A DNA stretch of 64,000 bases from Lampropedia puyangensis (GTDB lineage Bacteria > Pseudomonadota > Gammaproteobacteria > Burkholderiales > Burkholderiaceae_C): NCBI RefSeq assembly GCF_004833285.1, contig NZ_STFG01000003.1, positions 1-64,000 on the forward strand, read 5' to 3'. Shown one piece after another: positions 27,478 through 36,380 of this stretch. The notes under the pieces are model-generated. The model made no database searches. It was not told the DNA's origin and was given only the letters and a program-made list of their open reading frames with translations. The position numbers were made by a program, and so were the translations under genes. The number at the start of each line of letters is the position of its first letter. Within the stretch, counting starts at the first letter, position 1.

Positions 27478-28764
27478 TTACAACCACCCCTCTTGTTCCA
27501 ACTTACGTCCTGACGCACGCATAGCTTGGCCTAATGTTTTTAGAACATCAGGAACTTGCACATTATTTTCAAGCCGCTCAATCACTGCGAGATCATACGC
27601 ATTGAGTGGCCAATGCTGTTTAGCAGTTTGCAGCATCACTGCATCCATATGCTTGCACTGCCAATTGAGCCCGCGCTCAATCCACAATGGGGAGATGTGG
27701 TGTGCCATCTCTAGCCCCGCTGGATCAAGGTCAACGCTGATCCTCAAGGGCAAAGGAGCCAGCTTTAGCAAATGGCGCATAGTCGCCTGCCAATCAGTTG
27801 AAACACGCCCAGGCATAAACACCAAAAGCGGCATGCCGTCTGCAAAGTACTCACCCGCAAATGGATCGGCCTGTGCCCGCAGCATGCATTGCCGCTCAAA
27901 ACTGGCCCGGTTCTCAATCAACCACCAATAACTGGCGCTGGTTTGCAGTTGCATTGCACGTCGAATATCGGCCGTAGGCAAACTGGCGAATGCCAACATT
28001 CCGAGCGACAGGCTTTGTGCATTGCTAGTCATCTCAGACGGCCAATGCAAGCACGCTTGACCGCCCATCCACCACAGCGGCATAAAAGAATTGACTCCCA
28101 ACGCCTGCAATGGAAAAACATGCTCTAGCCATAACCAATCTGCCGTGCTGATCGCCTTGGTGGTATTGATGGTTTGGGCTTGCGTTGCGAACAAGGAAAA
28201 ATCACGGCGCGAACCCTGCGCTCCTTGTCTATGCCATCGCAACACAGCAACCAGCAAATTCAACCTGCGCTCCAACACATCAAAAGCAATAGCGGTTGCG
28301 CCAACGGTTTCCAATGCCTGCTCTGCCATTTTCAACAGCTCTGCACTCACCTGATCTTTGAAAGCCAGCACTTGGGCACGGTGCACTGCTAGCACTTGTG
28401 AGCGTGCATTCTGGCGCTGCTCTTTGCTGCTCAAACCAAGCAATTGCTTCAAGGTTGGCAAATCACGCCAAACAATGGCATCCCATTGCCAAACCCCACC
28501 AATCAGACTTTCTTTTCGCTCCACCCACCCTTCACGAAGCAAACGCTCGCACAGCGCCTCCGCATGTTCAATGCCCGTTGCGCCAGCCAATGCCAGCAGC
28601 GATTGCCGCTTGCGCGTGAGGGCATCGTCCTTGCACCATGCCACCAGCAGTTGCAGATCTTCTTGCAAGATCAGCCAAAGCCGTTGAGGGGCAGGCGCAT
28701 CCAGCCAACGTTTGCGCTTGTTGCGTTTCGTGCTTTCAATTTGCAGAGTTGAAGGAGGATTCAT
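27478..28764 (-). CDS. JetD-like Toprim protein (DUF2220/Wadjet C-terminal-like)
   Basis: About 428 residues from ATG 28764. The N-terminal two thirds are helical with winged-helix-like stretches (LLALAGATGIEHAEALCERL). The C-terminal 145 residues resemble the Toprim nuclease domain of Wadjet JetD/MksG. They contain a conserved-looking glutamate in IENRASFERQ (E284), a strand PLLVFMPGR, an acidic DxD in SVDLDPAGLEMA (D345, D347), and the ending GRKLEQEGWL, like the LEQE ending of JetD. JetD cuts plasmid DNA held by the JetABC SMC complex. Here no SMC genes are adjacent; the nearest lie 9 kb away at 38.4-43.5 kb. A small unknown gene lies 100 bp upstream. The assignment rests on motifs only. 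Confidence 0.6.
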   Translation of the reverse strand: MNPPSTLQIESTKRNKRKRWLDAPAPQRLWLILQEDLQLLVAWCKDDALTRKRQSLLALAGATGIEHAEALCERLLREGWVERKESLIGGVWQWDAIVWRDLPTLKQLLGLSSKEQRQNARSQVLAVHRAQVLAFKDQVSAELLKMAEQALETVGATAIAFDVLERRLNLLVAVLRWHRQGAQGSRRDFSLFATQAQTINTTKAISTADWLWLEHVFPLQALGVNSFMPLWWMGGQACLHWPSEMTSNAQSLSLGMLAFASLPTADIRRAMQLQTSASYWWLIENRASFERQCMLRAQADPFAGEYFADGMPLLVFMPGRVSTDWQATMRHLLKLAPLPLRISVDLDPAGLEMAHHISPLWIERGLNWQCKHMDAVMLQTAKQHWPLNAYDLAVIERLENNVQVPDVLKTLGQAMRASGRKLEQEGWL

Positions 28765-28866
28765 GGTGCTTCGATCCATTCGGGTCGTATTCAAACTGCC
28801 CAACCCGAGGGGATTGGCCAAATCGAAGCCGACACCAGCGTCACAAAAATATTTGCCCAAAACGAT

Positions 28867-29124
28867 TTAGGAGGATGAGGTGGCCTCCAAAGCAATAGAA
28901 ACCGTTTTGGCAACGCCGTCCTCTATCACCTCCATCGTCGACGCGTACGCCTGCCCAGTTTTCAGAGCATGCAGCATAGCCGGTATGTCAATGCCGTTAT
29001 TTTTCAACTCCCGGATCGCCGATTCGGGCAGCACGACCACCGCCATTTTCACCAACGTTGCTGGTACATACAAGCATTGCCCCAACGTCCCGGACACATA
29101 TTTTTGAATGGTAATTTTCGACAT
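28867..29124 (-). CDS. Small protein of unknown function (85 residues)
   Basis: Starts at ATG 29124 with a good AAGGAG upstream. It reads MSKITIQKYVSGTLGQCLYV, then a hydrophobic PATLVKMAVVVLPESAI, and ends VSIALEATSSS. It has a mixed alpha/beta look and no signal peptide. The gene lies 100 bp before the JetD-like gene on the same strand, so the two may be cotranscribed. I do not recognise a family. Confidence 0.65.
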   Translation of the reverse strand: MSKITIQKYVSGTLGQCLYVPATLVKMAVVVLPESAIRELKNNGIDIPAMLHALKTGQAYASTMEVIEDGVAKTVSIALEATSSS

Positions 29125-29284
29125 CGAATGCTCCTTAAAAATCTTGCTAGAAGAATAAAAAACCAATTTTTCTCTTTGAAAAAATCCATAGCACCTTGGT
29201 GCTTACCGCACTAAAACCATACGCGATGAGCTATTCGTTTGCAGCACCCTTAGTCAAACTAGCCCATGGCTGCGGCAAAGACGT

Positions 29285-30931
29285 TCATGCGCGGCACTCG
29301 GCAAACCAGTCCAACCGGCTGTCGTACACATGGGTAGTTACCTCAAACAATCCCAGCATAGAGTGGTACAAGTTGTCGTGGCTGTAAGCTTTGTCTTCCG
29401 CATGGCTTTTCAAGCACCCCGAATTGAGGCGCGCATTGCTGAGCAAAGTCGGAGAAAGCCACATCAGCATAGGAACTTGCGTTTGCTCTTTAGGTGCAAT
29501 CAGGTACGGTGTGCCATGCAAATACATGCCGCGCTCGCCAAGAGACTCTCCGTGATCGGATAGGTAAATCATGCCTACATCACGATCGGCCGAATAGCGC
29601 TGCAAAAATTCAATGGTTTTGCTGAGCATTTGATCCGTGTAGATCAACGAATTGTCGTACGTGTTGATCAGTGCCTCTTGGCTGCACTTATGAATTTGGT
29701 TGCTATTGCAGGTTGGAGAAAAAGTTTTAGCTTCTTTCGGATATCGCTCAAAGTAAGTGGGCCCGTGACTGCCTATTTGGTGGAGAACAATCAATGCATC
29801 TCCCTCGATGGATTCGACGCGTTCGCTCAGCCGGTGCAGCAATACATCGTCGTAGCAAGTGCCGTCTGGATTCACGCACAAAGTGGGCACTTGAAGCTTG
29901 GGCATATCCTCGAAGGCGACACGATCGCATTGTTTTTTACAACCGCCGTTATTGTTGTTGCGCCACAGAATGTGTACGCCTGTGCGCTGCAAAATATCCA
30001 GAAGGTTTTCTTCCGTCGCTGCGCGAACCTCGTCGTATTGAGCGCGGGTCATGCGAGAGAACATGCACGGCACCGAAATGGCGGTTGCAGTGCCGCAAGA
30101 GGCGACGTTGTGAAAATTGACGATATCCGTGCGCAACGTCAATGTGGGATTGGTGGGGCGGGAATAGCCGTTGAGTTGAAAATTTTGTGCTCGCGCGGTT
30201 TCTCCAATGACCAAGATCACCAGTTTAGGGCGCGTGTGAGTCGATGCTTCAGGCCGTACCGCATCTTCTGCCACCCGTCGCAGTGGTTGGATTTTGGCGC
30301 TGGCTTTTCGCTTCAAGTAGCCATTCGTGTTACGCACGAAATTGAATGGCAGCATTTGGTCTTTCACTATCAGATTATTTCTTATCAGCGAAGCATAATC
30401 CTTGTAAAAAGTCACCGTCACACCCGTCAAAAGAATGCACGTAACCAGAATATGAGCAGCCCAACGCCACACGGTTTTTCCAAACCGCTCCGTTCTTGGT
30501 CTCTGCGGTAAAAGCATGAGTGTCGCAGGCACCACCCCCAAAGCGAAGATGCTCAATAACAACGGCATTGAAAAATACGATGCCATCTCCGCTTGATTGG
30601 TTTCAAAAAAATTCTGCACCATGCTGCGATCAATCAACACGTTGTAGCTAAGCATGAAATAGCTGCAGCCAGCACTAATGAGCACCAGCATGGCGAGCAA
30701 CGGCTTGCGCACATAGGGAACCAACATGAACGGTGTGAGCAGCAAATTGATAAGGCAGAACAGGAAAACAGGCAAGCTCATCAGAAACAACAAGCTGCGA
30801 AGACTGTCTACCTCCACATGCGAGCACAGCGTTTGCCATAGGGGGATATTGCCAATAGTGGCGAAATAGGCGGCGGCAATCCAGGTCAAGTGCACGGGAT
30901 GCAGGCGCACGGAAGCAATACGTTGAAACAC
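29285..30931 (-). CDS. eptA: Lipid A phosphoethanolamine transferase, EptA/MCR family
   Basis: An inner-membrane enzyme that moves phosphoethanolamine from phosphatidylethanolamine to lipid A, lowering surface charge and polymyxin sensitivity; diacylglycerol is the by-product. Five N-terminal membrane helices precede a periplasmic sulfatase-fold domain. Visible catalytic parts are VIGETARAQNFQLNGY (metal Glu), SCGTATAISVPCMF (Thr nucleophile), and YLSDHGESLGERGMYLHG (metal Asp/His). Cysteine pairs (GGCKKQC; CVNPDGTC) match the family disulfides. The open frame starts with TTG at 30973; I prefer GTG 30931, which has AGGA at proper spacing. The two-component system and dgkA at 33.8-36.3 kb fit functionally. 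Confidence 0.92.
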   Translation of the reverse strand: MFQRIASVRLHPVHLTWIAAAYFATIGNIPLWQTLCSHVEVDSLRSLLFLMSLPVFLFCLINLLLTPFMLVPYVRKPLLAMLVLISAGCSYFMLSYNVLIDRSMVQNFFETNQAEMASYFSMPLLLSIFALGVVPATLMLLPQRPRTERFGKTVWRWAAHILVTCILLTGVTVTFYKDYASLIRNNLIVKDQMLPFNFVRNTNGYLKRKASAKIQPLRRVAEDAVRPEASTHTRPKLVILVIGETARAQNFQLNGYSRPTNPTLTLRTDIVNFHNVASCGTATAISVPCMFSRMTRAQYDEVRAATEENLLDILQRTGVHILWRNNNNGGCKKQCDRVAFEDMPKLQVPTLCVNPDGTCYDDVLLHRLSERVESIEGDALIVLHQIGSHGPTYFERYPKEAKTFSPTCNSNQIHKCSQEALINTYDNSLIYTDQMLSKTIEFLQRYSADRDVGMIYLSDHGESLGERGMYLHGTPYLIAPKEQTQVPMLMWLSPTLLSNARLNSGCLKSHAEDKAYSHDNLYHSMLGLFEVTTHVYDSRLDWFAECRA

Positions 30932-31062
30932 GCGAAAATTTCCTAAACGAATACTGCGCGCGTCGAACCGCAAACCAATCCCAGTGAATCGTTTACGGTA
31001 TCGGTTTGACGCGCGGCCATCTCACAAAGCCCCGCCACTGGCAGCGGGAGAGCTGTTAGCTG

Positions 31063-33609
31063 TTACTGGCGCAGTGAGATAACGCTCAGTTGCGGATCGG
31101 CCAAGATATCGGCTTCAGCAAATGGAACCCGGTGCCATAGCTTTGCGGCGTAAGCTCGGGTGTAATCGCTCGCATGTGGCGAGGCGGGATCGTCCGACTG
31201 TGAAAAACTCAGCATCGTGAAGGCTTGCACGTTGGCCTCATTGAAGTCGACAATCTGCATGTAGCTATTGCCATGCGCGTCCTCATCCACGCTTTGGCTG
31301 CCACTCTCCAGAGGGGTTTGTGAACACAGAATCGTGAAATACCCTTCGTTGTCGCAACCTCCATACAAAGCTGTGCGCTCCCCCCCACGCTCGCTAAAAA
31401 GCAATTCGCCTTTGGCGGCATTTAATGGAATGCCGGCATGGTTCAGTACCTCGACGGCTTGGCGCAAAGCAGCGCGGATGGTATCCACCGCATCGGCATT
31501 CAAACCGCTTGGTGTATCAATGGGGCGAGCTGGGTCAAACGGCTCGGCGAAGAGCTCGAAATCGGCATCCTCTAAGTCTAAATGTGCCCACATCGCCTGC
31601 CACAAAATCGCGCCGCGTGAGTCCGCTTCGCCTCGTCCATCCCAAGCGCCAAGCACTTCGCAGGCAAACACCAAATCGCTGGGTGAATCGCACACTTGCG
31701 CCAATACGTCGGGGAGCAATAATTCCGCCGAAAAATTGCGGTTGTTCAATACCAACTGCTGCAAGACGGCAGAGGTGACCAAACGTCCGCCGTAGCCATC
31801 CGCCCCTTCAAGACGCTCTCGCACCATGGTATGGCCAAGACGGGTGCGCAAACTTTGCTCCTCTTGTTCAAATCCCACGATGGCCGGATAACCTTCTAGT
31901 GGACGCTCGGGGTTGGTCAACCAGAAACTATCATTCATGTTGGCGACGTATCGACCCTCTCGCATTGCCGGCAATCGAGAGGCGCCTATAGAACCCGCTT
32001 GCACCGAGTCCGGGTCGGTTTGCCATTGGCATTCGCTTTGCGACCCGTTGAGCACCGGCACAGCCGGAAGTGCCTCTGCCAACGCCTCGCCAATCGGTGT
32101 TCGGCACAAGCTCAGGGTCTCCTCGCTGACGTTGGGTATGTTCCCCATGTCGGCGTACCACACTTGGGCATCACCACGAGCGGCCGCAATGGTGTTCACC
32201 CAGGGCATCGCCGTGTGTTGCACTTGGGCAGCGATAAAAGCCTTCAGCGAGTCGGCGCGTGCCCAATCCAACCAATTCTGGTAACTGCGGTAGTTGTCCT
32301 CATTGACGTCACGGATCGCAAACGCCATTTGTTGGCTCCATCCCAGCGAAGCATCCATCTCTCCCAGATCAATCATGGGTCCCTGCGCTGAGCGATATAG
32401 CGTTCGCGTCACAGGTACACGCTCGCCCGTGCCTTGAAGCACCTCAACGGCGATGGGCGTTGCTTCCAGTGGGATGGATTTCCCGTCAATCAAAACGGCA
32501 GCAGGGTTTTGCGGGTCTGGCGTGTATTGGTACAAACCAAATCGACGCGCTGTTGATACGGTATGGCTCCAGGCCACTTGGTTGTTAAAACCAATCAGCA
32601 TGACGGGTTGCCCGAGAACGGCAACCCCACTGACATCGATTTGCCCATCCAGCGTCATCTGTTGCTGGTAGAAACGATCAGGGCCACGCCAGTACCAGTG
32701 CGGGTTTCCAAACAGCAAGCCAGAAGAGGTGCCTGTCGCCTCGCCGCCAAATGCATACGCGTTGCTGCCAATGCCGGCATGGCCACCGAAGTGCAACGGT
32801 TTACTATCTACAGCGGTTTGTTTGGCTTGCCGCTGTGGGAGGGATTCGTTCGCGACGGGTGCAGTGGCAATACGCTGGCTTTCTGCCTCAGGCGGCTGAG
32901 CACGAGCAATCGCAGATACCAAATACGCATACCCACCAGCGAGGGTAAAGGCATGCATTCGTCGCCAGACATCATCTTCGTCCAGAGCCCGCACCCAGGG
33001 CTCAGATGCACAAGCCTCATGCCCTTTGGCATTGCCGGCCTTGATATCGACCACATATCGGTTGAAACCGATCGTGTAACCGCGCACCAGTGCACGCAAC
33101 TCCTGCGACTGCGCGCTTTTCAAGGCATCGATTCGGGCATCGCCAAGCACATGGCGATGGTAAAAATCCGACTCTAAATTGCTCGGATCGCCAATCGTGC
33201 TATCGGCAGGTGGCAACGCTTGCGCTCCAAAAAAGCGCGAACGTTCGCCGCGATAGGTCAACATCCCATTGGCAATGGTGCAGAGGTTGTCGGCTGCTTG
33301 CGCGTACCCAACGCCATAGCCTAGGCCTTGCCAGTTCTGCGCTTTGACGTGCGGAATACCAAAACTCGTACGTCGAACCTGTGCTTCAAGCACCTCAGAT
33401 TCTTCGCCGGGTGTATCCGATCCTACGTTGCCACTGCCACACGCGACTAAGGCCAAAGTGCCAACCACTAACCCCATCCAGCCGACAGAGGAATTTCTAC
33501 GAAAGCACGCAGATTTGTTAGCGTGTGACTTAGCCGAAGCTGCACTTGGGCTGTGTGCCTCGTGGTCGTGCGCTCCTTGGCAGGAGGGATGTGAAGAAAA
33601 AATGTGCAT
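31063..33609 (-). CDS. Penicillin acylase family lipoprotein (Ntn hydrolase)
   Basis: About 848 residues of the penicillin/acyl-homoserine-lactone acylase superfamily. It is made as a precursor that self-cleaves before a serine, here predicted in GIGSNAYAFGGEATGTSSGL. It then hydrolyses an amide in the periplasm. Other matches are RRTSFGIPHVKAQNWQGLGY and GYAQAADNLCTI in the alpha part and GNPHWYWRGPDRFYQQQM in the beta part. A hydrophobic stretch with lipobox LVAC places lipidation at Cys57, preceded by an unusually long His/Ser-rich N-region. ATG 33609 has AGAGG upstream. The substrate (beta-lactam, acyl-homoserine lactone or other) cannot be told. It lies between eptA and the divergent response regulator. 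Confidence 0.88.
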   Translation of the reverse strand: MHIFSSHPSCQGAHDHEAHSPSAASAKSHANKSACFRRNSSVGWMGLVVGTLALVACGSGNVGSDTPGEESEVLEAQVRRTSFGIPHVKAQNWQGLGYGVGYAQAADNLCTIANGMLTYRGERSRFFGAQALPPADSTIGDPSNLESDFYHRHVLGDARIDALKSAQSQELRALVRGYTIGFNRYVVDIKAGNAKGHEACASEPWVRALDEDDVWRRMHAFTLAGGYAYLVSAIARAQPPEAESQRIATAPVANESLPQRQAKQTAVDSKPLHFGGHAGIGSNAYAFGGEATGTSSGLLFGNPHWYWRGPDRFYQQQMTLDGQIDVSGVAVLGQPVMLIGFNNQVAWSHTVSTARRFGLYQYTPDPQNPAAVLIDGKSIPLEATPIAVEVLQGTGERVPVTRTLYRSAQGPMIDLGEMDASLGWSQQMAFAIRDVNEDNYRSYQNWLDWARADSLKAFIAAQVQHTAMPWVNTIAAARGDAQVWYADMGNIPNVSEETLSLCRTPIGEALAEALPAVPVLNGSQSECQWQTDPDSVQAGSIGASRLPAMREGRYVANMNDSFWLTNPERPLEGYPAIVGFEQEEQSLRTRLGHTMVRERLEGADGYGGRLVTSAVLQQLVLNNRNFSAELLLPDVLAQVCDSPSDLVFACEVLGAWDGRGEADSRGAILWQAMWAHLDLEDADFELFAEPFDPARPIDTPSGLNADAVDTIRAALRQAVEVLNHAGIPLNAAKGELLFSERGGERTALYGGCDNEGYFTILCSQTPLESGSQSVDEDAHGNSYMQIVDFNEANVQAFTMLSFSQSDDPASPHASDYTRAYAAKLWHRVPFAEADILADPQLSVISLRQ

Positions 33610-33808
33610 CGGCGATAACCTCTTAGGCTTGAAATAGAAGGGAGCCTCGCCGCCCGACAAGAGCCATTGCATGCGGTTTACGAGGGCATCTCCGTCTCTC
33701 CCCGAGGGTTGAGAGGGCGACGCCTTCCTCCGCATCCTTTGACACAAGCGCAAGGCGATTGGCAAGTCGCCCGAAGTATCGAAAAAGGCATGTCAAGAAG
33801 TTGTTAAG

Positions 33809-34546
33809 ATGCCCGCACCTATGACACGTCTGCTCATCATTGAAGACAATCCCGAGTTGGTCGCCAACCTGTACGGTTTTTTCGAGCCGCTGGGCTACGT
33901 GCTCGACGATGCACGCGATGGGGAGACCGGCTTGCGCATGGCCGTGCAAAACGACTACGACGCAATCTTGCTGGACCTGATGCTGCCGCGGCTGGATGGC
34001 ATGAGCCTGTGCCAGCAGCTGCGCGAATCGTTTCAAAACCCTGTCCCCGTTTTGATGCTGACCGCACGCGATCCTGTAGAGGATCGCATACAAGGGCTCT
34101 CACTTGGCGCAGATGACTATTTGATCAAACCGTTCTCCCTCAAAGAACTTCATGCGCGTATCCAAGCTCTGGTGCGTCGCGCCCAAGGGCGACAGGTCCA
34201 AGGCACCTTGCAATGGGTAGATTTGAAAGTGAACACGCGCACTCCACAGGCATGGCGACAGGGGCACACCATCAACCTAACTCCGACCACTCATCATTTG
34301 CTACTCCTGTTGATGCGCGCTGCGCCATCAACCGTTAAGAAGCAGGAAATGGAATACGCGATTTGGGGAGATGAACCGCCAGAAAGCGGCGCACTGCGCA
34401 CCCACATCCATGATCTGCGCCAACAAGTGGACAAAAATTTCATGCCCGCGCTAATAGAAACGGTTCATGGCATTGGCTGGCGGCTGATCACACCCGAAAA
34501 CGGTGCGGTGCCAGCCGGCGGCAGTATCTCTAACAACCAGCCGTGA
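33809..34546 (+). CDS. OmpR-family response regulator
   Basis: A 245-residue two-component response regulator. The receiver domain has acidic IEDN at the start, phosphoacceptor D56 in AILLDLMLPRLDG, and the switch lysine in ADDYLIKPFSLKEL. The C-terminal winged helix (NLTPTTHHLLLLLMRAAP ... GALRTHIHDLRQQVDKNFMP) binds DNA. It is followed after 10 bp by its sensor kinase and then dgkA. The order regulator-sensor-dgkA with eptA nearby recalls ColRS/PmrAB-type envelope stress systems, so it may control lipid A modification; that is inference. ATG 33821 is an alternative start. Confidence 0.9.
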   Translation: MPAPMTRLLIIEDNPELVANLYGFFEPLGYVLDDARDGETGLRMAVQNDYDAILLDLMLPRLDGMSLCQQLRESFQNPVPVLMLTARDPVEDRIQGLSLGADDYLIKPFSLKELHARIQALVRRAQGRQVQGTLQWVDLKVNTRTPQAWRQGHTINLTPTTHHLLLLLMRAAPSTVKKQEMEYAIWGDEPPESGALRTHIHDLRQQVDKNFMPALIETVHGIGWRLITPENGAVPAGGSISNNQP

Positions 34547-34556
34547 GTTCCACTCC

Positions 34557-35807
34557 ATGGTCATGAAATCGACCTTGCAACAGATGTCGCTAAAAACGCG
34601 CATCACACTGACATTTGTGTTGCTGATGGCAACTGTCATGGGATTTTTGGTCATCGCTGAACAGTTGGATTACGACGAGCTCAGGGCATACGTGGCCTCT
34701 AAAAACTTGCGCAGCGAAGCAGCTCAGGTGGAGGCTGCCCTCATCAAAGGCGTTCCCCCTCCCCTATCGTCAGGCAGCCAGCTCTATGATGCGGTAACCG
34801 TCCCCGATGCCCTGCGTCACTTCCTGCCTGGTTACCACCGCATCACGCAGCCCAACGGGCAATACCTGCAAGTATTTGATGTACAAGACCAACGCTACTA
34901 CTTGCTGCATGCAAGCGAGGGCTATGTTTACCTTGAGTTTCTGATCGATGGGTTCGCGCCTTTTGTGATTTTGCTGTGCTTGCTATGCGCCTTTTGGATT
35001 GGCAGGCACACTTCCGCTCGGGTGACTACGCCCATCAAACGATTGGCCGAAGCCGTCGCCCAAAAACAAAAGCCTTTTCCGTTTTTAAACGAACAAGATG
35101 AAATCGGTGTATTGGCACGCGCGTTCGCACAGCACAGTGAGGAGTTGGAGCATTTTTTGCATCGTGAGCGGTGTTTTGTGGGTGACGCGAGCCACGAACT
35201 CAGAACCCCACTCGCCATCATTGGAGGTGCCGCAGAGACAATTGCCGTTCAACTTCCACCAAATAGCCCGCTTATTCCCAGTGCCGAGCGGATTGTTCGC
35301 ACCACACAGGAAATGCAGCGCCAATTGACATGCCTGCTGCTGCTCTCACGCGACCCTGCCACCCTCTCAGTGGCGGACATGGCATGGCGCCCGGTTATTG
35401 AAGAATGCATGCATCGCTGCCAGCCTTGGCTGGAGAATAAACCGGTGACCCTCCATGTAGACGTTCCGCACAACGCCATCGTTCAAACCAACGCAGAACT
35501 CGCCCGCAGCGTGATTTGGAACCTGCTGCGCAATGCCTGTCAATACACCAGCGAAGGCGAAGTGCGTGTCACCGTGCGAGACGAAACTCTCGTGATTTCA
35601 GACACCGGACCAGGCTTGCCTGCCAGCATCAATCCTCACCAATTTGAACGCTTTTCCCATAGCCGAGCGTTGCATGGCGAAGGGCTGGGGCTGTCCATCG
35701 TGCAACGCATCGTCGAGCATCTCGGATGGGAAATGTCGGTCGACAGCTCCGAGAACGGCTGCTGCTTCACATTGCAAACCCGAGGCAATGCCTCTGCGGC
35801 GCGATGA
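34557..35807 (+). CDS. Membrane sensor histidine kinase
   Basis: About 416 residues. One membrane helix (ITLTFVLLMATVMGFLVIAE) is followed by a periplasmic sensor loop of some 95 residues rich in acidic and aromatic residues, a second helix (FAPFVILLCLLCAFWIG), a HAMP linker, the phosphoacceptor His213 in GDASHELRTPLAII, and an ATPase domain with IWNLLRNACQYTS (N box), DTGPGLP and GEGLGLSIV. It phosphorylates the preceding OmpR-type regulator. The gene follows the regulator by 10 bp and precedes dgkA by 124 bp. The ligand is unknown; acidic loop residues could bind a metal or a cationic peptide. Confidence 0.9.
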   Translation: MVMKSTLQQMSLKTRITLTFVLLMATVMGFLVIAEQLDYDELRAYVASKNLRSEAAQVEAALIKGVPPPLSSGSQLYDAVTVPDALRHFLPGYHRITQPNGQYLQVFDVQDQRYYLLHASEGYVYLEFLIDGFAPFVILLCLLCAFWIGRHTSARVTTPIKRLAEAVAQKQKPFPFLNEQDEIGVLARAFAQHSEELEHFLHRERCFVGDASHELRTPLAIIGGAAETIAVQLPPNSPLIPSAERIVRTTQEMQRQLTCLLLLSRDPATLSVADMAWRPVIEECMHRCQPWLENKPVTLHVDVPHNAIVQTNAELARSVIWNLLRNACQYTSEGEVRVTVRDETLVISDTGPGLPASINPHQFERFSHSRALHGEGLGLSIVQRIVEHLGWEMSVDSSENGCCFTLQTRGNASAAR

Positions 35808-35931
35808 TGCGCCTTAGCCAGCGGGCTCCTGCATACCAATTTCCGCTGCGGCAAGTGAGCCGCACTCTTAACAAATTCTTCACAAGGTCTTGCGCATACT
35901 GGTAGCTTCCTATTGCATTCGCTCGACTCTT

Positions 35932-36324
35932 ATGCCAACCACTCCAACAAGCACCTCTGGTAAGTACCAGCACAGTAAAACAGGTTTATCGCGGCTCTTC
36001 CACACCTTAATCTATTCCCGCGACGGTTTTTTAACCGCGATGCGAAACGAAGCCGCGTTTCGACAGCTTTTGGTATTGCATGGCTTATTAATGCCCTTGG
36101 CCATCCTGCTTCCCCTCTCTCCTATTGAAAAAGCGCTGATGCTGACAGTCTGCTTCATTAGCTTGATCGTCGAGCTCATCAACTCTGCTATCGAAGCAGC
36201 AATAGACCGCATTTCACTGGAGCTGCACCCACTATCAAAGAATGCTAAAGATATGGGCAGCACAGCCCAAACAATCGCCTTGCTGATGGTGGCAACCGTC
36301 TGGTCCCTTATATTGCTTGGGTAA
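35932..36324 (+). CDS. dgkA: Diacylglycerol kinase (DgkA)
   Basis: A 130-residue integral membrane lipid kinase that converts diacylglycerol to phosphatidic acid with ATP. The family signature is complete in VELINSAIEAAIDRISLELH and PLSKNAKDMGSTAQ, between three membrane helices. The start at ATG 35932 gives a short Ser/Thr-rich lead before the conserved SRDGFLTAMRNEAAFRQ. DgkA recycles the diacylglycerol produced by phosphoethanolamine transferases such as the eptA product encoded 5 kb away, a pairing well known for eptA/mcr genes. It lies directly after the two-component genes. Confidence 0.95.
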   Translation: MPTTPTSTSGKYQHSKTGLSRLFHTLIYSRDGFLTAMRNEAAFRQLLVLHGLLMPLAILLPLSPIEKALMLTVCFISLIVELINSAIEAAIDRISLELHPLSKNAKDMGSTAQTIALLMVATVWSLILLG

Positions 36325-36380
36325 AAGCGCTTTCAACTTTCACTTAGTAGCGTTTGCCAGATTTTCCCTAGCAATGAGTT

